The notes under the pieces are model-generated. The model ran no database searches. It saw only the letters and a list, made by a program, of their open reading frames with translations, and was not told the DNA's origin. DNA of 11,928 nt. Origin: JBHJGS01 sp050331575 (GTDB lineage: Bacteria; Pseudomonadota; Alphaproteobacteria; Sphingomonadales; Rhodothalassiaceae). Within the stretch, counting starts at the first letter, position 1; each line of letters starts with the position of its first letter. The translations under genes were made by a program, and so were the position numbers. Below are positions 1 through 6,609 of this stretch, in pieces. The DNA is taken from NCBI GenBank assembly GCA_050331575.1, contig JBHJGS010000067.1, forward strand, positions 1 to 11,928, read 5' to 3'.

Positions 1-77
1 CGCACAAAATGTAGTGACGCGGAAGCCGCTGCGTGATAGGAACATACGGTGAACAGACAGTTCTGCCGGGGGCTTCC

Positions 78-1007
78 ATGACCGATGTTCCGTGCTCGCT
101 GCTTGAGTTTCAGCGCCGCTTTCCCGATGACGCCGCCTGTGCCGCCTGGCTTGTCGAACAGCGCTGGCCGGACGGGTTCCGTTGCCCGGCCTGCGGTCAC
201 GATCGCGCCTTTGCGCTCAGGACGAAGGCGTTCACCTTCGAGTGCGCCGCCTGCCGCCACCAGACCTCGGTCACGGCGGGTACGGTGATGCACGGCTCCA
301 AACTCAAACTCGTCGTCTGGTTCTGGGCGGCTTATCTCATGGCCACCCACTCCAACGGCATCTCCGCGCTGCAACTCCAGAAGCAGCTTGGGCTGGGCTC
401 CTACAAGAGCGCCTGGCTGCTTTGTCACAAGCTGCGCCGGGCCATGGTGGCGCCGGAGCGCACGCTTCTGGCCGGACTGGTCGAGGTGGACGAGACCACC
501 ATTCCCTGCCGCTCCAGGGAGGACCCGCCCACGGGCGGCGGCGGGCGCAGCCATCAGGGCAAGCTGCTTCTTGCCGGGGCTGTCGAACTTGACGGCGAGG
601 GCCGGCCGGGCCGCGCCCGGCTCAGGCAGATCCCCGATTTCTCCGCAAAGACCCTCCATGCCTTCCTGCGCGATACTCTCGAACCCGGCGCCACCGCCAG
701 AACGGACGGCTGGGCGGGCTACCCGGGCGCGCCGGACGTCGCCCATGATCCGCACCCCGTCGGCCCCATGGCCGCCCATATCGTCCTGCCCTGGGTGCAT
801 CGCCTCTTCGCCAATCTCAAGCGCTGGGCGCTGGGCGTCTATCACGGGCTGCGCGGCAAGCACCTGCAAGCCTACCTCGATGAATTCATCTTCCGCTTCA
901 ACCGCCGCCGCAACCGTCACGCAGCCTTCCGTACCCTGATCGGCATCGCCCTCACCCGCAAACCCCTCACCTACAAGATGTTGATCTCACCGGAAGCAGA
1001 GGGATAA
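78..1007 (+). CDS. IS1595-family transposase
   Basis: This is a transposase of the IS1595 (ISXO2-like) family, which moves its insertion sequence by DDE-type strand transfer. From the ATG at 78 it is 309 aa. The N-terminus has a zinc ribbon with CPAC near residues 36-39 and CAAC near 56-59. The catalytic domain has Asp near 138 (in VDETTI), Asp near 210 (in TDGWAGY) and the block VHRLFANLKRW near 240-250, followed by HLQAYLDEFIFRFNRRR. The third catalytic position appears to be Asn (about 246) rather than Glu, as I recall for some IS1595 subgroups. I chose the ATG at 78 over the in-frame GTG at 33 because a G-rich Shine-Dalgarno run (68-72) precedes it and family members usually begin with similar residues. 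No frameshift or stop interrupts it, so it could be active. Element ends are not certain. Confidence 0.93.
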   Translation: MTDVPCSLLEFQRRFPDDAACAAWLVEQRWPDGFRCPACGHDRAFALRTKAFTFECAACRHQTSVTAGTVMHGSKLKLVVWFWAAYLMATHSNGISALQLQKQLGLGSYKSAWLLCHKLRRAMVAPERTLLAGLVEVDETTIPCRSREDPPTGGGGRSHQGKLLLAGAVELDGEGRPGRARLRQIPDFSAKTLHAFLRDTLEPGATARTDGWAGYPGAPDVAHDPHPVGPMAAHIVLPWVHRLFANLKRWALGVYHGLRGKHLQAYLDEFIFRFNRRRNRHAAFRTLIGIALTRKPLTYKMLISPEAEG

Positions 1008-1307
1008 ACCGTACACGCAGATACCGGAGCGCGGCATCATCGGCCGGGATTTGCACTCGATTTAGAGAAATTTTTGATCCGGAAAGCCAGATACTTGCGC
1101 AAATGGTGGAATTTCGTGGCGTGACTTGGCGGCATTTGGCCGCGGTTGAGCATTTCGGTGCGACCTCTTGGAGACGAAAATGTCAGCGGCAGCGGCCACG
1201 GCGGAACGTGTGCGGCCGGCGGCGAGACCGAAAGACAGAGGCTTGATCCCGCCCGCGCCTTAAGCAAGGGTGGGCGCGCTTGCTGCTCAGCCGGTTATTA
1301 TCCCCTT
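1008..1307. other. Intergenic region between IS1595 transposase and flavin reductase gene
   Basis: These 300 bases hold no gene I can recognise. They should include the right end of the insertion sequence and the upstream region of the flavin reductase gene. An AT-rich patch lies near 1060-1080. A 27-codon reading frame at 1180-1263 has a Shine-Dalgarno-like GGAGA at 1170-1174 but no recognisable product. I see no convincing promoter or terminator. Confidence 0.5.
1180..1263 (+). CDS. Candidate 27-aa small ORF
   Basis: ATG at 1180 is preceded by GGAGA at 1170-1174, a reasonable ribosome-binding distance, and the frame runs 27 codons to TAA at 1261. The peptide is Ala-, Arg- and Pro-rich with no transmembrane segment or known motif. 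It sits in the leader of the flavin reductase gene and ends 44 bases before that start. It could be a leader peptide, a leftover of a decayed gene, or chance. I do not recognise it. Confidence 0.15.
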   Translation: MSAAAATAERVRPAARPKDRGLIPPAP

Positions 1308-1808
1308 ATGTCTCCGTCCTCCGCCGATGTGTTCGACAGCCTGGCGTTTCGCCGGGCGCTTGGCCGCTACGCCACCGGTGTGGCGATCGTGGCCGCCTAT
1401 GACCAGCAAGGCAAGCCGTTCGGGATGACGATCAACAGTTTCGCCTCGGTCAGCCTGGAACCGCCGCTGATCCTGTGGAGTGTTGAAAGCGGCGCGCGGA
1501 TGGCACCCGCCTATATCGATGCGCCGCTGTTCGGCCTGTCGGTGCTTGCCGCCGACCAAGAACCGCTGGCGCGGCGCTTCGCCGATCCTGATCTGGAACC
1601 GGCGCAACGCTTCGACCATGTGGCACTGGATCCGGCGTCGGACAGCGCGCCGCTGTTGGCCGGTTCAGCCGCCTGGTTTGAATGCCGGCGCGACAGCGTG
1701 CATCCGGGCGGGGACCACGAAATCATCTTGGGCCGGGTGTTGCGATTCGGTCGCCGGGCCGGCCGCACCCTGCTGTTTCATGACGGGGCCTTTCACCCCG
1801 GCGCGTGA
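1308..1808 (+). CDS. Flavin reductase-like domain protein (FMN-binding split barrel)
   Basis: This is a 166-aa protein of the flavin reductase-like family (DIM6/HpaC type), cytoplasmic, with no signal peptide. Such proteins bind FMN or FAD and usually supply reduced flavin, at the cost of NAD(P)H, to a partner monooxygenase. The family pattern is complete: FRRALGRYATGVAIVAA at 14-30, GKPFGMTINSFASVSLEPP at 35-53, GLSVLAADQ at 76-84, a GDHEIILGRV motif at 135-144 and LLFHDGAFH near the end. I chose ATG 1308 because the family fold begins just after it; the in-frame extension back to 1146 is GC-rich sequence without homology. No strong ribosome-binding site is visible before 1308. No monooxygenase gene is nearby, so the partner is unknown. 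Confidence 0.88.
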   Translation: MSPSSADVFDSLAFRRALGRYATGVAIVAAYDQQGKPFGMTINSFASVSLEPPLILWSVESGARMAPAYIDAPLFGLSVLAADQEPLARRFADPDLEPAQRFDHVALDPASDSAPLLAGSAAWFECRRDSVHPGGDHEIILGRVLRFGRRAGRTLLFHDGAFHPGA

Positions 1809-1875
1809 GCCTGAGTTGACCGGCGCTGCGGATACGCTAGCCTTTTAGGATATGATGCTGGCAGGGAGGCTGAAC

Positions 1876-3264
1876 ATGCGCGCACTGATCGTCTGCTTGG
1901 CTGTGTTGGCGGCCACGCCGGGACAGGCTCAAGAAACCACCGATCCGGCCTATCCCACGATTCTGCCGCTGAAGCAGCGGGCGGCTGTTCAAGATAACTG
2001 GCTGCGGCAGCGTTTCGACACGGTTTTGCCCCGCCTGATGCGGCGCGAGGGCATTGACATGTGGATCCTGATCGCCCGGGAATATAATGAAGATCCGGTG
2101 GTGGAAACCATGCTGCCGGCAACCTGGATGTCCGCGCGCCGGCGCACCATTTTGATCTTCCACGATACCGGCGAGGCGGTGGAGCGGATGGCGGTGGCCC
2201 GCTATCCGGTCAGTGATCTGTTCCCCAAGGCATGGGATCCGGAAAGCCAACCGGATCAGTGGGCACGGCTGCGCCAGATCGTCCAGGAGCGCGATCCGGA
2301 GCGCATCGGCATCAATATCTCCGAACGCTATGCCCTGGCCTCCGGGCTCAGCCTGAGCCAGTCAGACGGCCTGCGCGAGGCACTGGGCGATTATGCCGGG
2401 CGCTTGGTCGATGCCGAAGCCCTGGCGATCGGCTGGTTGGAGACACGCACCGAGGCGGAGATGGCGGTGTATCCGACCATCGTGCGCCTGGCCCATGCCA
2501 TCATTGCTGAGGGATTTTCAGAGCGCGTGATCACGCCGGGGGTGACCACGGCGGAGGATCTGGTCTGGTGGTTTCGCGAGCGGGTGGCCGAGTTGAGACT
2601 GGATGCCTGGTTTCATCCCTCGGTGCACATTCAGCGGCCCGAGACCGCCACCTTCGAGATTGAGTCGATGAGCCTCAGCCAGAACGATCCGATCCTGCCC
2701 GGAGACTTTTTGCATGTCGATTTTGGCATCACCTATCTGGGTCTGAACACCGACACGCAACACCATGCCTATGTGCTGAAATTCGGCGAAACCGACGCAC
2801 CGGAGGGTCTCAAGGCCGGGCTGGCCGCCGCCATTAGGGTGCAAGACGCGCTGATTGCCGCCTTCAAGGCCGGCCGCACCGGCAATGAGGTGCTAAAGAT
2901 CGCCCGGCAAAGCGCGATCGAGCAGGGCCTGAAGCCCAGCATCTACAGTCATCCTCTGGGCTATCACGGCCATGGCGCCGGCCCGTGGATCGGCGCTTGG
3001 GACAATCAGGGTGGCGTTCCGGGCGGCGAGTTTCCGGTCAATGCCAACACGGCTTGGTCCATCGAGTTGAACGCTCGCGCCCCGGTGCCGGAATGGGGCG
3101 GCCAGGAAGTGCGCTTCATGACCGAAGAAGACGCCTATTTTGACGGGGAAAGCGTTCGGTTCCTGGACGGCCGCCAGACGAAACTGCATCTGATCCCGCG
3201 GCCGTTCCAAGTCTCAGAACCGCCGGCGCGTGCGCCCGTCGCTGCGGGCGGCTCGCAGCCGTGA
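1876..3264 (+). CDS. Exported M24-family metallopeptidase-like protein
   Basis: This 462-aa protein has a Sec signal peptide (MRALIVCLAVLAATPGQAQ, cleavage near residue 19), a creatinase-type N-terminal domain (about 35-190) and a C-terminal pita-bread domain of peptidase family M24. That family holds Xaa-Pro aminopeptidases, prolidases and creatinases, which usually use two metal ions. Likely metal ligands are Asp282 (HVDFG), Asp293 (NTDTQ), His366 (YHGHGAG), Glu397 (SIELN) and Glu418 (EEDAY). The segment after the His ligand reads GPWIGAWDNQ and lacks the accessory His of classical aminopeptidase P, so it belongs to a divergent branch and its substrate is uncertain. The start at 1876 is preferred over 1852 because AGGGAGG (1863-1869) lies 6 bases upstream and the signal peptide begins there. 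The gene follows the flavin reductase gene by 67 bases. Confidence 0.87.
   Translation: MRALIVCLAVLAATPGQAQETTDPAYPTILPLKQRAAVQDNWLRQRFDTVLPRLMRREGIDMWILIAREYNEDPVVETMLPATWMSARRRTILIFHDTGEAVERMAVARYPVSDLFPKAWDPESQPDQWARLRQIVQERDPERIGINISERYALASGLSLSQSDGLREALGDYAGRLVDAEALAIGWLETRTEAEMAVYPTIVRLAHAIIAEGFSERVITPGVTTAEDLVWWFRERVAELRLDAWFHPSVHIQRPETATFEIESMSLSQNDPILPGDFLHVDFGITYLGLNTDTQHHAYVLKFGETDAPEGLKAGLAAAIRVQDALIAAFKAGRTGNEVLKIARQSAIEQGLKPSIYSHPLGYHGHGAGPWIGAWDNQGGVPGGEFPVNANTAWSIELNARAPVPEWGGQEVRFMTEEDAYFDGESVRFLDGRQTKLHLIPRPFQVSEPPARAPVAAGGSQP
3241..3259 (+). other. Stem-loop at the end of the peptidase gene
   Basis: GCTGCG at 3241-3246 pairs with CGCAGC at 3254-3259 around a 7-base loop. 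It lies inside the last codons of the peptidase gene and has no following T-run, so it is not a textbook intrinsic terminator. It may be chance in GC-rich DNA. Confidence 0.25.
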
Positions 3265-3617
3265 GGCGAGTATTCGGCCTGATAGCCCATCAATTATAAA
3301 TTTTTGCTGCCACCACCGCTCTGATATCCTCCGGCCAACCCAATCGGGGCAGGTCCAAGCTGTTTCGTGGCCAGCCGGTCGGTCAGCAGTTTGGCCTGTT
3401 CGTCGGCCAGACTCTCCGCCTGCGCCTCGGGCATGCCAGAGGCGGTCAGGCGCTTGACAAAGCTGTGCGTATCAAAGGCGATAGCGGTCACTCGCAAATG
3501 ATGTGCGCGAGCCAAAGGTTTGTCAACCATCGGCCCAATCTGCCCGAACGGATGGACGCAGCCGAAAGAATAGCCCTAATCTGTCGACGTCTTGAGGCGG
3601 AATCGGGGGAGCACCCT
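3265..3617. other. Intergenic region between peptidase and asparaginase genes
   Basis: This 353-base gap holds an antisense gene remnant (3294-3491, listed separately), an AT-rich stretch at 3290-3306 where that remnant ends, and the leader of the asparaginase gene. The leader includes a strong Shine-Dalgarno run GGGGGA at 3605-3610. I do not see a clear sigma70 promoter or a terminator. Confidence 0.5.
3294..3491 (-). pseudogene. Truncated DUF1640-type (CCDC90-like) coiled-coil protein remnant
   Basis: Read on the minus strand from the GTG at 3491, the frame begins TAIAFDTHSFVKRLTASGMP and continues EAQAESLADEQAKLLTDRLATKQ. From memory this is the typical beginning of DUF1640 proteins, small proteins with a C-terminal coiled coil and often a membrane anchor (related to mitochondrial MCUR1/CCDC90). 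After ATKQ, at about 3357, the resemblance stops. The frame continues with 20 or so unrelated residues rich in Gly and Ser to TAA at 3294-3296. The coiled coil and membrane anchor are missing. An in-frame ATG at 3530 and a TTG also exist, so the original start is uncertain. I read this as the 5' part of a deleted gene. A short intact protein is possible but less likely. Confidence 0.55.
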
Positions 3618-4715
3618 ATGAGTTTGGATCGGCGAGATTTTCTCGGGCTGGGGGCGGCAAGTGCTGCCATGGTGGCGGCCAAAAGCGCGCCGGCGGTGGC
3701 CCAGGCGCGGCCTAAGCCGGTGGTGATCGCCTCGGGCAACGGCAATGTCTACACCAATGGCGGCGACGAGACCTGCGTGGCGCGGGCCTTCCGCCGCATG
3801 ACGGAAGGCGCCGATCTGCTCGATGCACTGATTGAGGGCGTGACGATCGTCGAGGAGGATCCTGACGATGTGTCGGTCGGCTTTGGCGGCCTGCCCGATG
3901 CCCATGGCCGGGTCACCCTGGACAGCTGCTGCATGCACGGGCCGTTGAAGCGCGCCGGCGGCGTGGCGGCAATCCAGGGCGTGCGCAACCCGTCCAAGGT
4001 CGCCCGCGCGGTGGCGGACATGACCGACCATCATCTCATCGTCGGCCAAGGCGCCCAGGATTTCGCGCGCAATCTGGGCTTCAAGATAGAAGACGATCTG
4101 AATACCGAGCGGTCGCACCGGCTGTGGCTGGAATGGAAGCGCCGCACCGATCCCGGCCATTATCTCGATCCGAACCGGCAGGCGGCGCTGCACCAGGCGG
4201 TCCGCCACGCCATGGTGCGCGAAGGCAAGATCGATCCCGACCATGTCTATGGCACGATCAACTGCAACGGCATCAATGCCAAGGGTGAGATCTGCGGTGT
4301 GACCACCACCTCAGGCCTGGCCTGGAAGATCCCCGGCCGGGTCGGTGACAGTCCGATCCTGGGCGCCGGGCTTTATGTCGACAATGCCGTGGGCGCGGCG
4401 GGCTCCACCGGTCGCGGCGAGGCCAATCTGTACAATTGCGCCTCTTTCTTGATCGTCGAGGAACTGCGCCGGGGCGCGCATCCCAAGGATGCCGGCATGG
4501 CCGCGCTGAAACGCATCCTGGCGCAATCGGAATCCCGCCTGCTGGACGAGGCCGGCCAACCGCGCTTCAATGTGAATTTCTATGTGCTGGACAAGCAGGG
4601 CCGCCACGCCGGCGTGGCCTTCTACAGCCATGACCGCCGCAACTATGCGATCTGCGACGAAGGCGGCCCGCGCTCCGAACCGGTCGAGGGGCTGTTGGGC
4701 GCGCAGGACGCATAA
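3618..4715 (+). CDS. Glycosylasparaginase-type Ntn hydrolase with Tat signal
   Basis: This 365-aa protein belongs to the asparaginase_2 / N4-(beta-N-acetylglucosaminyl)-L-asparaginase family. Members cleave the bond between Asn and GlcNAc in glycoasparagines, or act on Asn or isoaspartyl peptides, after self-cleavage exposes an N-terminal Thr. A twin-arginine signal (RRDFLG at residues 5-10, followed by an Ala-rich stretch to about residue 30) predicts folded export to the periplasm. The predicted nucleophile is Thr213 in VYGTINCNG. The substrate-binding block GRVGDSPI (240-247) and the following GAGLYVDNAVGAAGSTGRGE are conserved with glycosylasparaginases. The residue before Thr is Gly rather than the Asp of the human enzyme. 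ATG 3618 is chosen because of the Shine-Dalgarno run 7 bases upstream and the Tat signal. The AraC gene follows after 16 bases, suggesting cotranscription. Confidence 0.9.
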   Translation: MSLDRRDFLGLGAASAAMVAAKSAPAVAQARPKPVVIASGNGNVYTNGGDETCVARAFRRMTEGADLLDALIEGVTIVEEDPDDVSVGFGGLPDAHGRVTLDSCCMHGPLKRAGGVAAIQGVRNPSKVARAVADMTDHHLIVGQGAQDFARNLGFKIEDDLNTERSHRLWLEWKRRTDPGHYLDPNRQAALHQAVRHAMVREGKIDPDHVYGTINCNGINAKGEICGVTTTSGLAWKIPGRVGDSPILGAGLYVDNAVGAAGSTGRGEANLYNCASFLIVEELRRGAHPKDAGMAALKRILAQSESRLLDEAGQPRFNVNFYVLDKQGRHAGVAFYSHDRRNYAICDEGGPRSEPVEGLLGAQDA

Positions 4716-4731
4716 GGCGCCGGGCGGCGGC

Positions 4732-5709
4732 ATGGCCAGCGCGGTCGACCGGGCTCTGGCGATCGTTCCGGCGGTTGAGCCGCCGGGCGAGGGGGCCTTC
4801 GGCCGGGTCACGCAACTGTTCCGGTCGCTTGACCGCCTGGCCCGGGAGACCGCCGACGAGACCTGCAACCTGTCATCGCGTCCGCTGCTCAGCGGCAGCA
4901 CCGAATGGATCTTGCGCAGCGTGATGGACGCCCGAACCGTCGGCGCGGCGGCGCAGGCCTTGGCGCAGAGTTACAATCTGCTGCATGGCGGCCATTACAA
5001 CCACGTGCACCGGCGCGGGCCCGCGTTGAGCTTTACCGTGGATGACCGGACTTTCCCTTATGCCCTGCCGGCGGGCAGCGATGCCGCCGGTCAGCGCGCG
5101 CTGGCGGATCTGGCCATTGAAGGCGGGTTGATCTTCGTGCACGGCGTGCTGCGGCGCGGCGCGGCTGCCACCGGTCAGACGCTGCGGCCGATGCGCCTGG
5201 CGACGCGGCGCCGTGCGCCGGAGGGGCACGGCGAGCCGCTGCTGGTGGTCGGCGCGCCGGTGCGATGGGGAGCGCCGATGTTTCGGCTTAGCTATGCCGC
5301 CGGGGCTGAGCTGCCATTTAACGGCCGGTCCGACGCGTTGCGGGCGATCCCCAGCCTTTACGCGTTGGTGCTGGATGATCTGGCGGCGGTTTCGGCCGCG
5401 CCCGCCGGATTGGCCGCCCGCGTCACCACGCTGATCGACCAGGGCAGCCGTGATCAGCGTCAGGTGGCGCGGCGCCTGGGGGTGAGTGTTGCCACCTTGC
5501 GACGGCGCTTGGCTGCGGAAGGCTGCTCGTTCCGCACGCTCCTGGCTGAGCGGCTGAACGCCCGCGCCCGCGATCTTCTGGCCTCCGGACGGCCCGCCGC
5601 TGACGTGGCCGAAGCCCTGGGCTTCTCGGACCGACGCAGCTTTACCCGGGCTTTCAAGGCCTGGAACGGGCGGACGGTCGCGCAATATCGTCAGCAAAGG
5701 CAGCCTTGA
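4732..5709 (+). CDS. AraC-family transcriptional regulator (arabinose-binding-domain type)
   Basis: This is a 325-aa DNA-binding regulator. The N-terminal part (about 20-205) fits the Arabinose_bd sensor domain found in many AraC proteins of proteobacteria. The C-terminal AraC DNA-binding domain (about 225-322) has two helix-turn-helix motifs: RQVARRLGVSVATLRRRL near 243-260 and ADVAEALGFSDRRSFTRAFK near 290-309. The second matches the conserved AraC signature closely. ATG 4732 starts the gene 16 bases after the asparaginase stop; longer in-frame extensions would run inside the asparaginase gene. The ribosome-binding region is only a weak G-rich stretch. It ends in a 56-bp tail-to-tail overlap with the convergent esterase gene. 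Likely targets are the receptor-esterase pair or the genes just upstream, inferred from position only. The ligand is unknown. Confidence 0.9.
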   Translation: MASAVDRALAIVPAVEPPGEGAFGRVTQLFRSLDRLARETADETCNLSSRPLLSGSTEWILRSVMDARTVGAAAQALAQSYNLLHGGHYNHVHRRGPALSFTVDDRTFPYALPAGSDAAGQRALADLAIEGGLIFVHGVLRRGAAATGQTLRPMRLATRRRAPEGHGEPLLVVGAPVRWGAPMFRLSYAAGAELPFNGRSDALRAIPSLYALVLDDLAAVSAAPAGLAARVTTLIDQGSRDQRQVARRLGVSVATLRRRLAAEGCSFRTLLAERLNARARDLLASGRPAADVAEALGFSDRRSFTRAFKAWNGRTVAQYRQQRQP

Positions 5710-6607
5710 GCTGGCGTGCCAGCCAAGCCCGCCCGGCCAGGCCCTGATTGAGCACGCCGAACGAGAGATAGCCATGGATCGCGCCGGGCTCGACATGGCA
5801 GATCACCGGCACGCCGGCGGCCTCCAGCGCCCTGGCATACGCCACCCCCTCGTCGCACAGGGGGTCCAGCCCAGCCATCAGCAGGATCGTCGGCGGCAGG
5901 CCGGCCAGATCCGGTGCGCGCAAGGGTGACACGCGGGGATCGGCGGCGGTTTCGGGATCCGGCAGATACCAGCCCAACGCCCCGTCGATGGCTTCCTTGG
6001 CCAGAAACAAGGAGCCGTCACCGTAGCGTGTGCGCGAGGGATAGACGCTGTGCGCTGCGGCCGGATCGGTCATCGGATAGACCAAAGCCTGCACCGCCAG
6101 ATCGCGATGCTGCTGCGCCAGAACCGCGGCCAGATTGCCGCCGGCGCTGTCGCCGATGATGCCCAGGCGCGCCGGATCAGCGCCCAGCATCTCCGCCTTG
6201 GCGCGCATCCAGCTCAGCGCGGCGGTGCAATCGTCCAGCGCTGCGGGGAACGGATTTTCCGGTGCCAGGCGGTAGTCCAGCGCCAGCAAGCGCAGCCCTG
6301 ACAGGTCGCACAGGTGCCGCAGCATCTGATCGTAGCAGTCCAGATCCGCCACCGCCCAGCCGCCACCATGAAGGAACAGCAGGCACGCACCGGTTTCGGC
6401 GCCCTTGGGCGTGTAAAGCCGGGCAGGCCGGCTGGCTGCGTCCCAGAGGCTGACATTGCAGCGGGTGCGGTGCCGTCCGGCATAGCGCAGAAATATATCC
6501 GCTGCCTGGGCGCGGGTTTCGGCCATATCGGCCGGGACCGGCTGGTCGGCGGCGCGCGCCGCCATATCCGCCAGCAGCTGTGTTGTCTGGGCGTCCGGTT
6601 CGGCCAT
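5654..6607 (-). CDS. HSL-family alpha/beta hydrolase (esterase/lipase-like)
   Basis: This 317-aa cytoplasmic protein belongs to the hormone-sensitive-lipase (acetyl esterase) family, which hydrolyses short to medium carboxylic esters. The oxyanion-hole motif HGGGW is at 80-84, YRLAPE at 112-117, and the nucleophile elbow GDSAGG at 152-157 with Ser154. Asp248 in LDPLCDEG and His278 in GAIHGY complete the triad. No signal peptide is seen. ATG 6607 lies 2 bases after the TGA of the TonB-dependent receptor gene, and no good Shine-Dalgarno site precedes it, so its translation is probably coupled to the receptor gene. The in-frame ATG at 6640 would overlap the receptor gene and is less likely. The 3' end overlaps the convergent AraC gene by 56 bp (5654-5709). 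The substrate is unknown but should be related to the receptor's cargo. Confidence 0.92.
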   Translation of the reverse strand: MAEPDAQTTQLLADMAARAADQPVPADMAETRAQAADIFLRYAGRHRTRCNVSLWDAASRPARLYTPKGAETGACLLFLHGGGWAVADLDCYDQMLRHLCDLSGLRLLALDYRLAPENPFPAALDDCTAALSWMRAKAEMLGADPARLGIIGDSAGGNLAAVLAQQHRDLAVQALVYPMTDPAAAHSVYPSRTRYGDGSLFLAKEAIDGALGWYLPDPETAADPRVSPLRAPDLAGLPPTILLMAGLDPLCDEGVAYARALEAAGVPVICHVEPGAIHGYLSFGVLNQGLAGRAWLARQLKAAFADDIARPSARSRP

Positions 6608-6609
6608 GA

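Noticed and set aside
1037..1267. Minus-strand frame of 76 codons after the IS1595 gene
   Set aside because: No recognisable family, compositionally biased and without a good ribosome-binding site; it reads like chance in GC-rich DNA.
3576..4244. Long minus-strand frame opposite the asparaginase gene
   Set aside because: It is the mirror of a well-supported gene in GC-rich DNA and has no domain of its own.
4873..5796. Long minus-strand frame opposite the AraC gene
   Set aside because: Gln-, Arg- and His-rich low-complexity translation typical of antisense frames; the plus strand carries clear AraC motifs.
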